NCBI GenBank assembly: GCA_030592145.1 | Contig: JAUVKJ010000106.1 | Span: 1 to 6,299 of the forward strand | Source: Bacteroides sp. | GTDB taxonomy: Bacteria > Bacteroidota > Bacteroidia > Bacteroidales > SM23-62 | DNA: 6,299 bases | Reading direction: 5' to 3' | Part shown: positions 1-5,562 of the stretch, in pieces | Layout: the number at the start of each line of letters is the position of its first letter | Position numbering within the stretch: the stretch's first letter is position 1 | Notes under the pieces: generated by a model | Database searches by the model: none | What the model saw: only the letters and a program-made list of their open reading frames with translations | What the model was told of the DNA's origin: nothing | Translations under genes and position numbers: made by a program

Positions 1-264
1 ATGGGAAGCGACGGGCTGCCCGGCTTCCCGAAGTGGAAGAATGCTTCAGAGATCCGGAAAAACTATACGAGATACGTATATCCAAGGCCCGGCTCCCCTG
101 TCGATACTGCCGGCCAGGAGAACCTGGAAGTAGTAGATGCTCCACTTATCGAGATCTCCTCAAGCTTCATCCGTAAGGCAATCGGCGAGGGAAAAGACAT
201 CCGGCATTTCCTCCCTGCAGAGGTTTGGAAATACCTGGATGAAATGAATTTCTACCGGCAATGA
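1..264 (+). CDS. nadD: Nicotinate-nucleotide adenylyltransferase, C-terminal part (5' partial)
   Basis: This is the last 87 residues of NadD, the cytoplasmic enzyme that transfers the AMP moiety of ATP to nicotinate mononucleotide in NAD biosynthesis. The visible part begins with MGSD-x8-KWKN, matching the family's conserved G(S/Q)D...W segment. It continues with YVYPRPGSP (about residues 25-33), DAPLIEISSSFIRKAI (about 46-61), which contains the family's ISSTxIR nucleotide-binding motif, and ends HFLP-x-EVWKYL, the usual NadD C-terminus. The full protein is normally about 190-210 residues, so about 100-120 residues are missing. The ATG at base 1 is therefore an internal methionine, and the gene starts left of the window. 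The stop is TGA at 262-264. The next gene is 78 bases downstream on the same strand and has no functional link I can see. Family assignment is firm; the boundary is cut by the window edge. Confidence 0.93.
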   Translation: MGSDGLPGFPKWKNASEIRKNYTRYVYPRPGSPVDTAGQENLEVVDAPLIEISSSFIRKAIGEGKDIRHFLPAEVWKYLDEMNFYRQ

Positions 265-282
265 TTTTATCTTTTAAATATA

Positions 283-290
283 TATATTCG
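283..290 (+). promoter_or_regulatory. Possible Bacteroidota-type -7 element upstream of the symporter operon
   Basis: TATATTCG at this position fits the Bacteroidota -7 consensus TAnnTTTG at all but one base and lies 52 bases upstream of the next start codon. The gap it sits in (265-342) is the only strongly AT-rich one before the four-gene run. No convincing TTTG -33 element is seen at the expected 19-21 base spacing, so this is a weak prediction. There is no obvious hairpin terminator for nadD in the gap, so read-through from nadD is also possible. Confidence 0.25.
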
Positions 291-342
291 CACAACTCAA
301 ACAAATCATAAAAATTTAACCAAATTACTATCCCTGAATCTC

Positions 343-1095
343 ATGGAATCTCAACAGAACGATTATCACATCAGCTTCTTCAAACCTACCACAGAAATTG
401 CCCGTTTGAACCGGAACATCGTGGTTATTCTGGTTTGTATCTGGACCCTTGCAATTTTCGGCTTCCAGATTGCTTTAAAAGTATTTGAAAAGCCGACTCC
501 GGAACCTGCCTACCTGGCTTATGAACAGGTGTGGGACCAGGTCCGTAGCGGGAATGCCGCGGAAGAAGACCTGCAGGTCTTCGCACAGGTCTCCCTTTCC
601 GTGCTCGGGAAAAACTTTATTGATCCCGTTTACCGTACGGCTCTTGACAATGGACTCAGCTGGGCTCTCAATAATCTGGCCGGCCCGGAAAAAGGACCCC
701 TTCTTAAAGAACAGGTAACTGAATTCGAGAAACTGAGAGCCGGTATCGAAAATATCACGGACCCGGAATACGTGAACGCAAAAAAAGAGCTGGCATCCCT
801 GTCCGCACCCTTACTCGGACTCTCTGAGATGGATGTCAGGACCTCTCTGATCTCCATTGAATTGTCCTCCTCCATGATGGATATTCTCAGCCAGGAAAGC
901 AAGGAAGCCATTCCAGGTGCCATGTCCCTTTACCTGATCCATCCCCAGTCCTTCCTCACAGACGGGCGTATCCTGGGCTTCCCCTTCCATTACTTCTATA
1001 CTGCCATCTTCCTGTTGGTGCTTTTTGTGGGACTCTGCTGGCTGTATTGCGTGCGTACCGACCACAGAAACGCCCTGCTGGGTATAAAAGACTAA
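343..1095 (+). CDS. Two-helix small subunit of a sodium:solute symporter (DUF4212/TIGR03647-like) with a large insert
   Basis: This 250-residue protein looks like the partner subunit of VC_2705-type sodium:solute symporters. That family is normally a short protein of about 80-100 residues with two membrane helices. Helix 1 is at about residues 25-46 (NIVVILVCIWTLAIFGFQIA) after a basic N-terminus. Helix 2 is at about 214-236, preceded by LGFPFHYFYTA, which resembles the family's GFPLGFWFAxQGS segment, and followed by CVRTDHRN. Between them, at about 50-208, is a mostly hydrophilic stretch that looks helical and that ordinary members lack. By the positive-inside rule both ends are cytoplasmic and the insert is periplasmic. 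The stop lies 32 bases before the large-subunit start, as expected for an operon. The start ATG at 343 follows an A/T-rich leader with no Shine-Dalgarno motif. The family call rests on the helix-flanking motifs and the neighbour; the role of the insert is unknown. Confidence 0.72.
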   Translation: MESQQNDYHISFFKPTTEIARLNRNIVVILVCIWTLAIFGFQIALKVFEKPTPEPAYLAYEQVWDQVRSGNAAEEDLQVFAQVSLSVLGKNFIDPVYRTALDNGLSWALNNLAGPEKGPLLKEQVTEFEKLRAGIENITDPEYVNAKKELASLSAPLLGLSEMDVRTSLISIELSSSMMDILSQESKEAIPGAMSLYLIHPQSFLTDGRILGFPFHYFYTAIFLLVLFVGLCWLYCVRTDHRNALLGIKD

Positions 1096-1127
1096 ACCAT
1101 CCATTCACAATTTCAATAATTCCAATA

Positions 1128-2801
1128 ATGAAAAAAATATTTCTTCCCCTGCTGTTTGTTCTATTGCCTTCTGTCCTCTCTGCTGCTACCGGTGCAACCG
1201 AACTGGAAGGCAGCTTCAAGCTTGGCCCTTCCATTATCCTGATCACCATCCTCTGTCTGTTCGTACTGGTGGGCATCTTTTTCCGCGCAAAAGATACAAC
1301 CGATTTTTATGCTGCCGGCCGGGGCATTTCCAGGGTCGGTTCCGGCATGGCCATCGCCTCGAACTGGATGAGTGCCGCCTCTTTCCTGGGTATGGCCGCA
1401 CTGATGTATGGTACCGGTTATCATGGCCTGTCATACGTGGTCGGGTGGACCGGCGGGTATGTGCTCCTGCTGGTCCTGATGGCCAGTCAGATCCGGAAGT
1501 ACGGCAAGTATACGGCCGCAGATTTCATCGGTGACAGGTATTATTCGCAATCTCTCAGAGCCGTCGGCGCCATAATCGCCATCCTGATCTCTATTTCGTA
1601 TTGCGTGGGACAGTTCGGCGGGATCGGTCTGATGTTTAAATGGGTCATGGGGATTCCCTATGGCTGGTCTGTTGTCATTGGCGGTACCGTTGTACTGGCC
1701 TATACCCTGATCTCCGGTATGCTCGGGGTCACTAAGAACATGCAGATCCAGTATGTGATCATTATCATATCCTTCCTCATACCCCTGTTCATCCTTACCT
1801 TTAAATTTGACTATTTCTGGTTGCTTCCACAGATCGGATACGGTGCAGTTGTATCGGATATAGTGACCGGGATCCCCCTGTCCGAGACACAGCAACTTGT
1901 GAACTCGCTCGGGCACGAATTTGCCATGGTACCCGCTCCGGAATATGTCATGCCATGGGATCCTGCCACGGGACAAACATTTTACCAGTGGATTGCCATC
2001 TCTTTCTCCCTGATGGTGGGTACCGCCGGACTCCCACATGTGATCCAGCGTTTCTACGTGGTTCCCAAGGCAAGTGATGCACGCTGGTCTGTTGTATGGG
2101 GACTGTTCTTCATCTGCATTCTCTACTGGAGCGCCCCGGTATATGCCGCTTTCGGAAAAGTCCTTTCGGCTAATCCCGAAGTAGGGCGCCTCGCCAAAGA
2201 CGCCATCGTGGTCTATACGGCACAACTGGGTAATGTGCACCCCCTGATCGTGGGATTACTGGCAGCCGGCGGGGTCAGCGCCGCCTTCTCAACGGTATCC
2301 GGACTCCTGGTTGCCGGTGCATCAGCTTTTGCCCATGATCTTTACGTAAAAACCATCAACCCGGATGCATCTCCCAAAAAGCAACTGATGTTTGCCCGTA
2401 TGGGAACCATCCTGATGGCAGCCATCGTAACCGCCATCGCACTGGCCAAACTAGCCCTGATCGCACAGCTTGTCGCCGTTGCCTTCTCACTTGCCGGATG
2501 CACCATCTTTCCGCTTTTCCTCCTGGGAATCTGGTGGAGCGGTTCAAACAGGCAGGGGGCCACGGCCGGACTGATTGCGGGTGGACTGGTCTCCCTGATT
2601 GCGCTGACCTATTTCATCGCCGGGAAAACGGGGACTACACTTCCTGCCCATGATTTCATCTCCTACTGGCTGGGAGCCTGGTACTTTGGCATCATCGGAG
2701 CCCCTCTTGCGATCATTACACATATTATTGTTGCCCGTTTAACCCCGGAAACACCTATTGAAATCAGAAAATTCCTGATCGAGAAAGTTCACGCACAATG
2801 A
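1128..2801 (+). CDS. Sodium:solute symporter large subunit (SSS family, VC_2705/ActP-like)
   Basis: This 557-residue inner-membrane transporter belongs to the SSS family and couples solute uptake to sodium entry. Residues 1-20 form a signal-like first segment, as in ActP. Family hallmarks follow: DFYAAGRGISRVGSGMAIAS (59-78), NWMSAASFLGMA (79-90), GWTGGYVLL (106-114), RKYGKYTAADFIGDRYY (123-139), GTAGLPHVIQRFYVVP (298-313) and GGVSAAFSTVSGLL (381-394). The S388/T389 pair in the last motif falls where vSGLT has its Na2-site serines. The reading frame is open back to a TTG at 1047, but the ATG at 1128 is the likely start: it opens directly into the signal-like helix and avoids overlapping the small-subunit gene. 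The stop overlaps the next start as ATGA. VC_2705-type carriers are often linked to acetate or other short carboxylates, but no acetyl-CoA synthetase gene lies here, so the substrate is open. Confidence 0.93.
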   Translation: MKKIFLPLLFVLLPSVLSAATGATELEGSFKLGPSIILITILCLFVLVGIFFRAKDTTDFYAAGRGISRVGSGMAIASNWMSAASFLGMAALMYGTGYHGLSYVVGWTGGYVLLLVLMASQIRKYGKYTAADFIGDRYYSQSLRAVGAIIAILISISYCVGQFGGIGLMFKWVMGIPYGWSVVIGGTVVLAYTLISGMLGVTKNMQIQYVIIIISFLIPLFILTFKFDYFWLLPQIGYGAVVSDIVTGIPLSETQQLVNSLGHEFAMVPAPEYVMPWDPATGQTFYQWIAISFSLMVGTAGLPHVIQRFYVVPKASDARWSVVWGLFFICILYWSAPVYAAFGKVLSANPEVGRLAKDAIVVYTAQLGNVHPLIVGLLAAGGVSAAFSTVSGLLVAGASAFAHDLYVKTINPDASPKKQLMFARMGTILMAAIVTAIALAKLALIAQLVAVAFSLAGCTIFPLFLLGIWWSGSNRQGATAGLIAGGLVSLIALTYFIAGKTGTTLPAHDFISYWLGAWYFGIIGAPLAIITHIIVARLTPETPIEIRKFLIEKVHAQ

Positions 2802-3568
2802 TATTGGCTACCAGCAAACCGGCAAGAGCCCTCATCCTTGTGATGATGGCTCTTGTTGTTACTACCATACTCTTTGCACTCTGGTATTACCGGAGGGAAA
2901 ACCTTTCCGTAGATCCCAGGGTGGTCCCGGCCCGTAAACTTTATGAAGGCTACAATGCCCTGACCCGGGAAAATGATTTTGCCGCTGTGATCCGGCTCCT
3001 GGATTCCATCGACAACATTTACAGCCGGTATCCGCATTACCATCATTCCTTTGAGACCGGGGTACTGGAGAACAACCGGGCTGCTGTTTATCTTACACTG
3101 GGACTCAGCTATGACAGCCTCTCCTCCCCGTTTCACCACCTGGATCAGGACTCGCTCATTTCACTTGGAGAATCGGCCGTCAGGAACAGTATCCATATTT
3201 ATGAGAAATGGATGGACGAATATTCGGGTAAAAACGCTGCTGAGATCAGGGAACAGGCTCAAAGAGCGTTTCTTGTGGGACTGAAATACCGTACCACCGA
3301 AGAAAAGGACCGGTTTCTTGACGGCCGTGTGGAAGAGATCCAGGCTGCAGTACAGGAGACTCCCAGGAGACTCTCGGTGAGCTATACGAACCTTGGAATT
3401 GTTTACCGCTACCGGGAGGATTACCAGAGTGCCGCGGCCTGCTACCAGAAAGCTGTAGATCTCTGGGAAGATAACCTGACGGCTGAGAACAACCTTAACC
3501 TGCTGCTGGGCAGGCCGATGAAGAAACGAAATTTTATTCAGAAGATGTTCCCGAAATCGGGGGACTAA
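2798..3568 (+). CDS. Membrane-anchored TPR protein of unknown function
   Basis: This 256-residue protein has one N-terminal membrane helix at about residues 11-31, flanked by K7/R10 and R32/R33, followed by a soluble helical domain. A clear TPR unit lies at about 193-226: YTNLGIVYRYREDYQSAAACYQKAV carries the TPR pattern N-L-G-x2-Y, A and Y-x2-A. Weaker TPR-like helix pairs are at about 45-77 and 92-136. TPRs normally bind other proteins, so a scaffolding or assembly role is plausible. The flanking charges do not settle which side of the membrane the domain faces; I lean to periplasmic because no cleavage site is visible and the neighbours are envelope proteins. The start ATG shares four bases (ATGA) with the symporter stop, implying translational coupling and tightly linked expression. 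I recognise no named family. The TPR call is good; the function is unknown. Confidence 0.8.
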   Translation: MILATSKPARALILVMMALVVTTILFALWYYRRENLSVDPRVVPARKLYEGYNALTRENDFAAVIRLLDSIDNIYSRYPHYHHSFETGVLENNRAAVYLTLGLSYDSLSSPFHHLDQDSLISLGESAVRNSIHIYEKWMDEYSGKNAAEIREQAQRAFLVGLKYRTTEEKDRFLDGRVEEIQAAVQETPRRLSVSYTNLGIVYRYREDYQSAAACYQKAVDLWEDNLTAENNLNLLLGRPMKKRNFIQKMFPKSGD

Positions 3569-3615
3569 CATCCGGAAATATCTCACGAAACCATAAACCA
3601 ATCAATACAATAATC

Positions 3616-4848
3616 ATGAAAAAGATCGTATTATTTCTTGCCGTAACCGCTGCCTGCAGCATGCTGAAAGCACAGGAACCGGAGGAACCCAAATGGGGGA
3701 TCAAATTCTCCGGCTTTGTCAATACTGATTATTTCCTGGACAGCCGGCAGACAGTTTCTCTGCGGGGAGGGCATTTCCTGCTCTGGCCGGCAGCCGAGAG
3801 CCTGGATCCCAATAATGAAGACATCAATGCCAGGGGGAGTTTTAACATGCTCTCCATACGGACCCGCCTGAGGGGAACCATCAGCGGTCCGGATGTCCTG
3901 GGTGCCAAAACCACTGCAGTCATCGAAGGGGCCTTTTTCGGCCACAGCAACCTGGATCTGAACGAATTCAGGCTACGGCATGCCTTTGCAAAACTGAACT
4001 GGGAAAACACCGAACTGCTGATCGGCCAATACTGGCATCCTATGTTCATCCCGGCCTGCTTCCCGGGGGTTCTCAGCTTCAATACCGGTGCTCCTTTCCA
4101 GCCATTCGCGCGTAACCCGCAGGTCCGGGTGACTCATGATCTGGGACTTATTACGGTTTCCGCTACTGCCTTTTCACAGGCGGATTTCGCCTCAGCCACA
4201 GGGATAAGTGCGCTTCGCAATTCCGGGCTCCCCGAAATACATATCCAGTCCTGGTACACCCAGTCCCCCTCCGAAAACAGCCCCGGTTTTCTCATCGGCG
4301 GTGGAGCAGGGTATAAAAGGCTGGTCCCACTTATTGAGACAGCAGCAGGCTACAAAACCACCGAAGGAGTGGGAAGCTTCATGATGGAACTCTATGGCAA
4401 GCTGATCCTGCCCAAATTCACGGTCAAAATGGAAGGAACCTACGGGCAGAACAACTATGATGCGCTGATGATCAGCAGTTTTGCCACAACCTCTGTGGAT
4501 GCCGTGACCGGCATTATGCAATATACCCCTACCGGCAGTTATTCCGCCTGGGCAGAGATCATCTCGAACAATACAACCTGGCAGCCCGGACTGTTTGCCG
4601 GATATACAAAAAACCTCGGTGCCGGGAAGGATATTATTGCCGGGAGCATCGAGGGTCCCCGCGGAAATATCGACTTCATCTACCGGGTATCTCCCAGGCT
4701 TCTTTACAATGTAGGCAAGATGAGATTCGGTGTAGAAATGGAATACACGGTAGCTTCTTTCGGTACCATCAACTCGCAGGGTAAGGTGGATAATACCAAA
4801 GCGGTCGGTAACTTCCGAACCCTGCTGAGCGCCTTTTACTTCTTTTAA
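3616..4848 (+). CDS. Porin-like outer-membrane beta-barrel protein
   Basis: This 410-residue protein starts with a signal peptide (MKKIVLFLAVTAACSMLKAQ, cleaved near residue 19 or 20). A first predicted strand, WGIKFSGFVNTDYF (27-40), follows at once. The rest alternates short amphipathic strands and turns, for example SIRTRLRGTIS, NTELLIGQYWHPMF, GSFMMELYGKLIL, FTVKMEGTYGQ and MRFGVEMEYTVAS, and ends in TLLSAFYFF with the terminal phenylalanine typical of barrel proteins recognised by BAM. The layout, including IGQYWHPMF and a following loop rich in F, P and G (about 144-165), resembles general porins of the DcaP or phosphate-selective type, but I cannot assign a family. It lies 47 bases after the TPR gene, with no promoter or terminator visible between them, so it is probably the last gene of the operon. 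A role in letting the symporter's solute through the outer membrane is inferred from position only. C14 is not in a good lipobox, so I do not call it a lipoprotein. Confidence 0.8.
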   Translation: MKKIVLFLAVTAACSMLKAQEPEEPKWGIKFSGFVNTDYFLDSRQTVSLRGGHFLLWPAAESLDPNNEDINARGSFNMLSIRTRLRGTISGPDVLGAKTTAVIEGAFFGHSNLDLNEFRLRHAFAKLNWENTELLIGQYWHPMFIPACFPGVLSFNTGAPFQPFARNPQVRVTHDLGLITVSATAFSQADFASATGISALRNSGLPEIHIQSWYTQSPSENSPGFLIGGGAGYKRLVPLIETAAGYKTTEGVGSFMMELYGKLILPKFTVKMEGTYGQNNYDALMISSFATTSVDAVTGIMQYTPTGSYSAWAEIISNNTTWQPGLFAGYTKNLGAGKDIIAGSIEGPRGNIDFIYRVSPRLLYNVGKMRFGVEMEYTVASFGTINSQGKVDNTKAVGNFRTLLSAFYFF

Positions 4849-4854
4849 GAATCA

Positions 4855-4969
4855 GTCACCCTGAATTTAGAATTAGTCATCCTGAATTTATTTCAGGATC
4901 TTATCAGCATGACCCTGAAATAAATTCAGGGTGACGGGTGGTTCAGGGTGACGGGTGGTTCAGGATGAC
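4855..4969. repeat. Array of GTCAYCCTGAA / TTCAGGRTGAC palindromic half-sites between convergent genes
   Basis: Almost the whole gap between the barrel gene and the gamma-subunit gene is repeat. Left-hand half-sites GTCACCCTGAA (4855-4865) and GTCATCCTGAA (4876-4886) are 21 bases apart. Right-hand half-sites TTCAGGGTGAC (4925-4935, 4942-4952) and TTCAGGATGAC (4959-4969) are 17 bases apart, the first two lying in perfect 17-base tandem units TTCAGGGTGACGGGTGG. Two small palindromes, 4879-4899 (8-bp stem, loop TTTAT) and 4912-4932 (8-bp stem, loop ATAAA), have cores that are exact reverse complements of each other. The array starts 6 bases after one stop codon and abuts the other gene's TGA exactly. 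The same palindrome recurs at 5529-5555, which points to a dispersed REP-like family. Confidence 0.85.
4876..4935. terminator. Possible bidirectional terminator hairpin between convergent operons
   Basis: Bases 4876-4897 and 4914-4935 are inverted copies over 22 positions. The only mismatch (T4880 against G4931) would be a U-G wobble in the + strand RNA. The loop is 16 bases. A hairpin this strong between two convergent operons could stop transcripts from either side. Neither side has a clean U-tract: GGGTGG follows on the + strand and an AT-rich TAATTCTAAATT follows on the - strand. Termination is therefore an inference from position and stem, and the same DNA may simply be a repetitive element. 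Confidence 0.4.
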
Positions 4970-5515
4970 TCAGGCTACTTCGTAGATGACCTCCATGCCC
5001 CGCTTGATGGCTTCCTCGTTTACAGGGATGAGGTGGTGGTAGCGGGCGGGAAGGGATTTTTTTAGCCCCGACAGCACATTCTCCAGCTTAACTATAGGCT
5101 TGATCCTGAGATATCCCCCCAGCACGATCATGTTGAAGGTACGGGTGGTCGACATCTTCGACGCCTCATCGGTGGCGTCGACCCGGTATATGTTAATGTC
5201 CTTTCGTGAAGGATGGGTAGTAATGCCGTTCCCGTCATAGATCAGGAGTCCCCCGGGTTTGACTGTCGGTTCAAATTTATCGATCGACTGTTGGTTCAGA
5301 AGAATAGCGGTATCGAATTCATTAAGCACAGGCGAGCTCACCCTGTCATCCGAGAGGATTACCGTTACGTTGGCGGTTCCGCCTCTCATCTCGGGACCGT
5401 AGGAGGGAAACCAGCTTACTTCCATGTCCTGCATGATCCCGGAATAAGCCAGGATCTTTCCCAGGGAAAGCACTCCCTGTCCGCCGAATCCTGCAACAAT
5501 GATTTCTTCAGTCAT
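4970..5515 (-). CDS. korC: 2-oxoacid:ferredoxin oxidoreductase, gamma subunit
   Basis: This 181-residue protein is the gamma subunit of a cytoplasmic, CoA-dependent enzyme that oxidatively decarboxylates 2-oxoacids to acyl-CoA and CO2 and reduces ferredoxin. It shows the family's N-terminal GFGGQGV motif (residues 9-15), the SYGPEMRGGTAN motif (38-49) and a central VKPGGLLIYD strand-turn (85-94). It is full length for a stand-alone gamma subunit (about 180-190 residues). The start ATG is preceded by the A/T-rich ATAATAAACAAAT, with a perfect hairpin ending 13 bases upstream. The beta subunit gene is 47 bases upstream on the same strand, so the two belong to one operon. The substrate could be 2-oxoglutarate (Kor) or branched-chain 2-oxoacids (Vor); sequence alone does not decide, and the symbol is the generic one. 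The TGA stop abuts the intergenic repeat array. Confidence 0.88.
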   Translation of the reverse strand: MTEEIIVAGFGGQGVLSLGKILAYSGIMQDMEVSWFPSYGPEMRGGTANVTVILSDDRVSSPVLNEFDTAILLNQQSIDKFEPTVKPGGLLIYDGNGITTHPSRKDINIYRVDATDEASKMSTTRTFNMIVLGGYLRIKPIVKLENVLSGLKKSLPARYHHLIPVNEEAIKRGMEVIYEVA

Positions 5516-5528
5516 ATTTGTTTATTAT

Positions 5529-5555
5529 GTCATCCTGAACTTGTTTCAGGATGAC
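5529..5555. repeat. Perfect 11-bp palindrome inside the oxidoreductase operon
   Basis: GTCATCCTGAA (5529-5539) and TTCAGGATGAC (5545-5555) form a perfect 11-bp stem with the 5-base loop CTTGT. It is the same element as in the 4855-4969 array; compared with the palindrome at 4879-4899 the loop differs by two transitions (TTTAT against CTTGT). On the coding strand of the operon it begins 7 bases after the beta-subunit stop and ends 13 bases before the gamma-subunit ATG. No U-tract follows, so it is not a classic terminator. It could act as a partial terminator, an mRNA-stabilising or processing hairpin, or a passive insertion. Confidence 0.85.
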
Positions 5556-5562
5556 TCTGTTG

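Noticed and set aside
1047..1127. A 27-codon N-terminal extension of the symporter from a TTG codon.
   Set aside because: It would overlap the small-subunit gene by 49 bases, encodes a basic segment unlike the family, and would bury the signal-like MKKIFLPLLF start.
1431..2240. A 269-codon open frame on the - strand opposite the symporter gene.
   Set aside because: The + strand here carries unmistakable conserved SSS motifs. The antisense product has no domain, signal or recognisable motif and is a by-product of the G+C-rich codons of the real gene.
3353..3373. Direct repeat CAGGAGACTC, two copies 11 bases apart.
   Set aside because: It lies within the TPR coding sequence, the 11-base period does not keep the frame, and nothing else marks it as functional; probably chance.
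3616..3660. Possible lipoprotein signal (cysteine at residue 14 of the barrel protein).
   Set aside because: TAAC lacks the usual leucine at -3 and the cysteine sits inside the hydrophobic core; cleavage near KAQ fits a standard signal peptide better.
4925..4969. Regularly spaced repeats considered as a CRISPR array.
   Set aside because: The period is only 17 bases, the units are contiguous rather than separated by unique spacers, and no cas gene is present.
5213..5554. A + strand open frame of 113 codons ending in HPELVSG.
   Set aside because: It is antisense to the gamma subunit gene, and its tail is only the translation of the palindrome at 5529-5555, a frequent source of spurious proteins.
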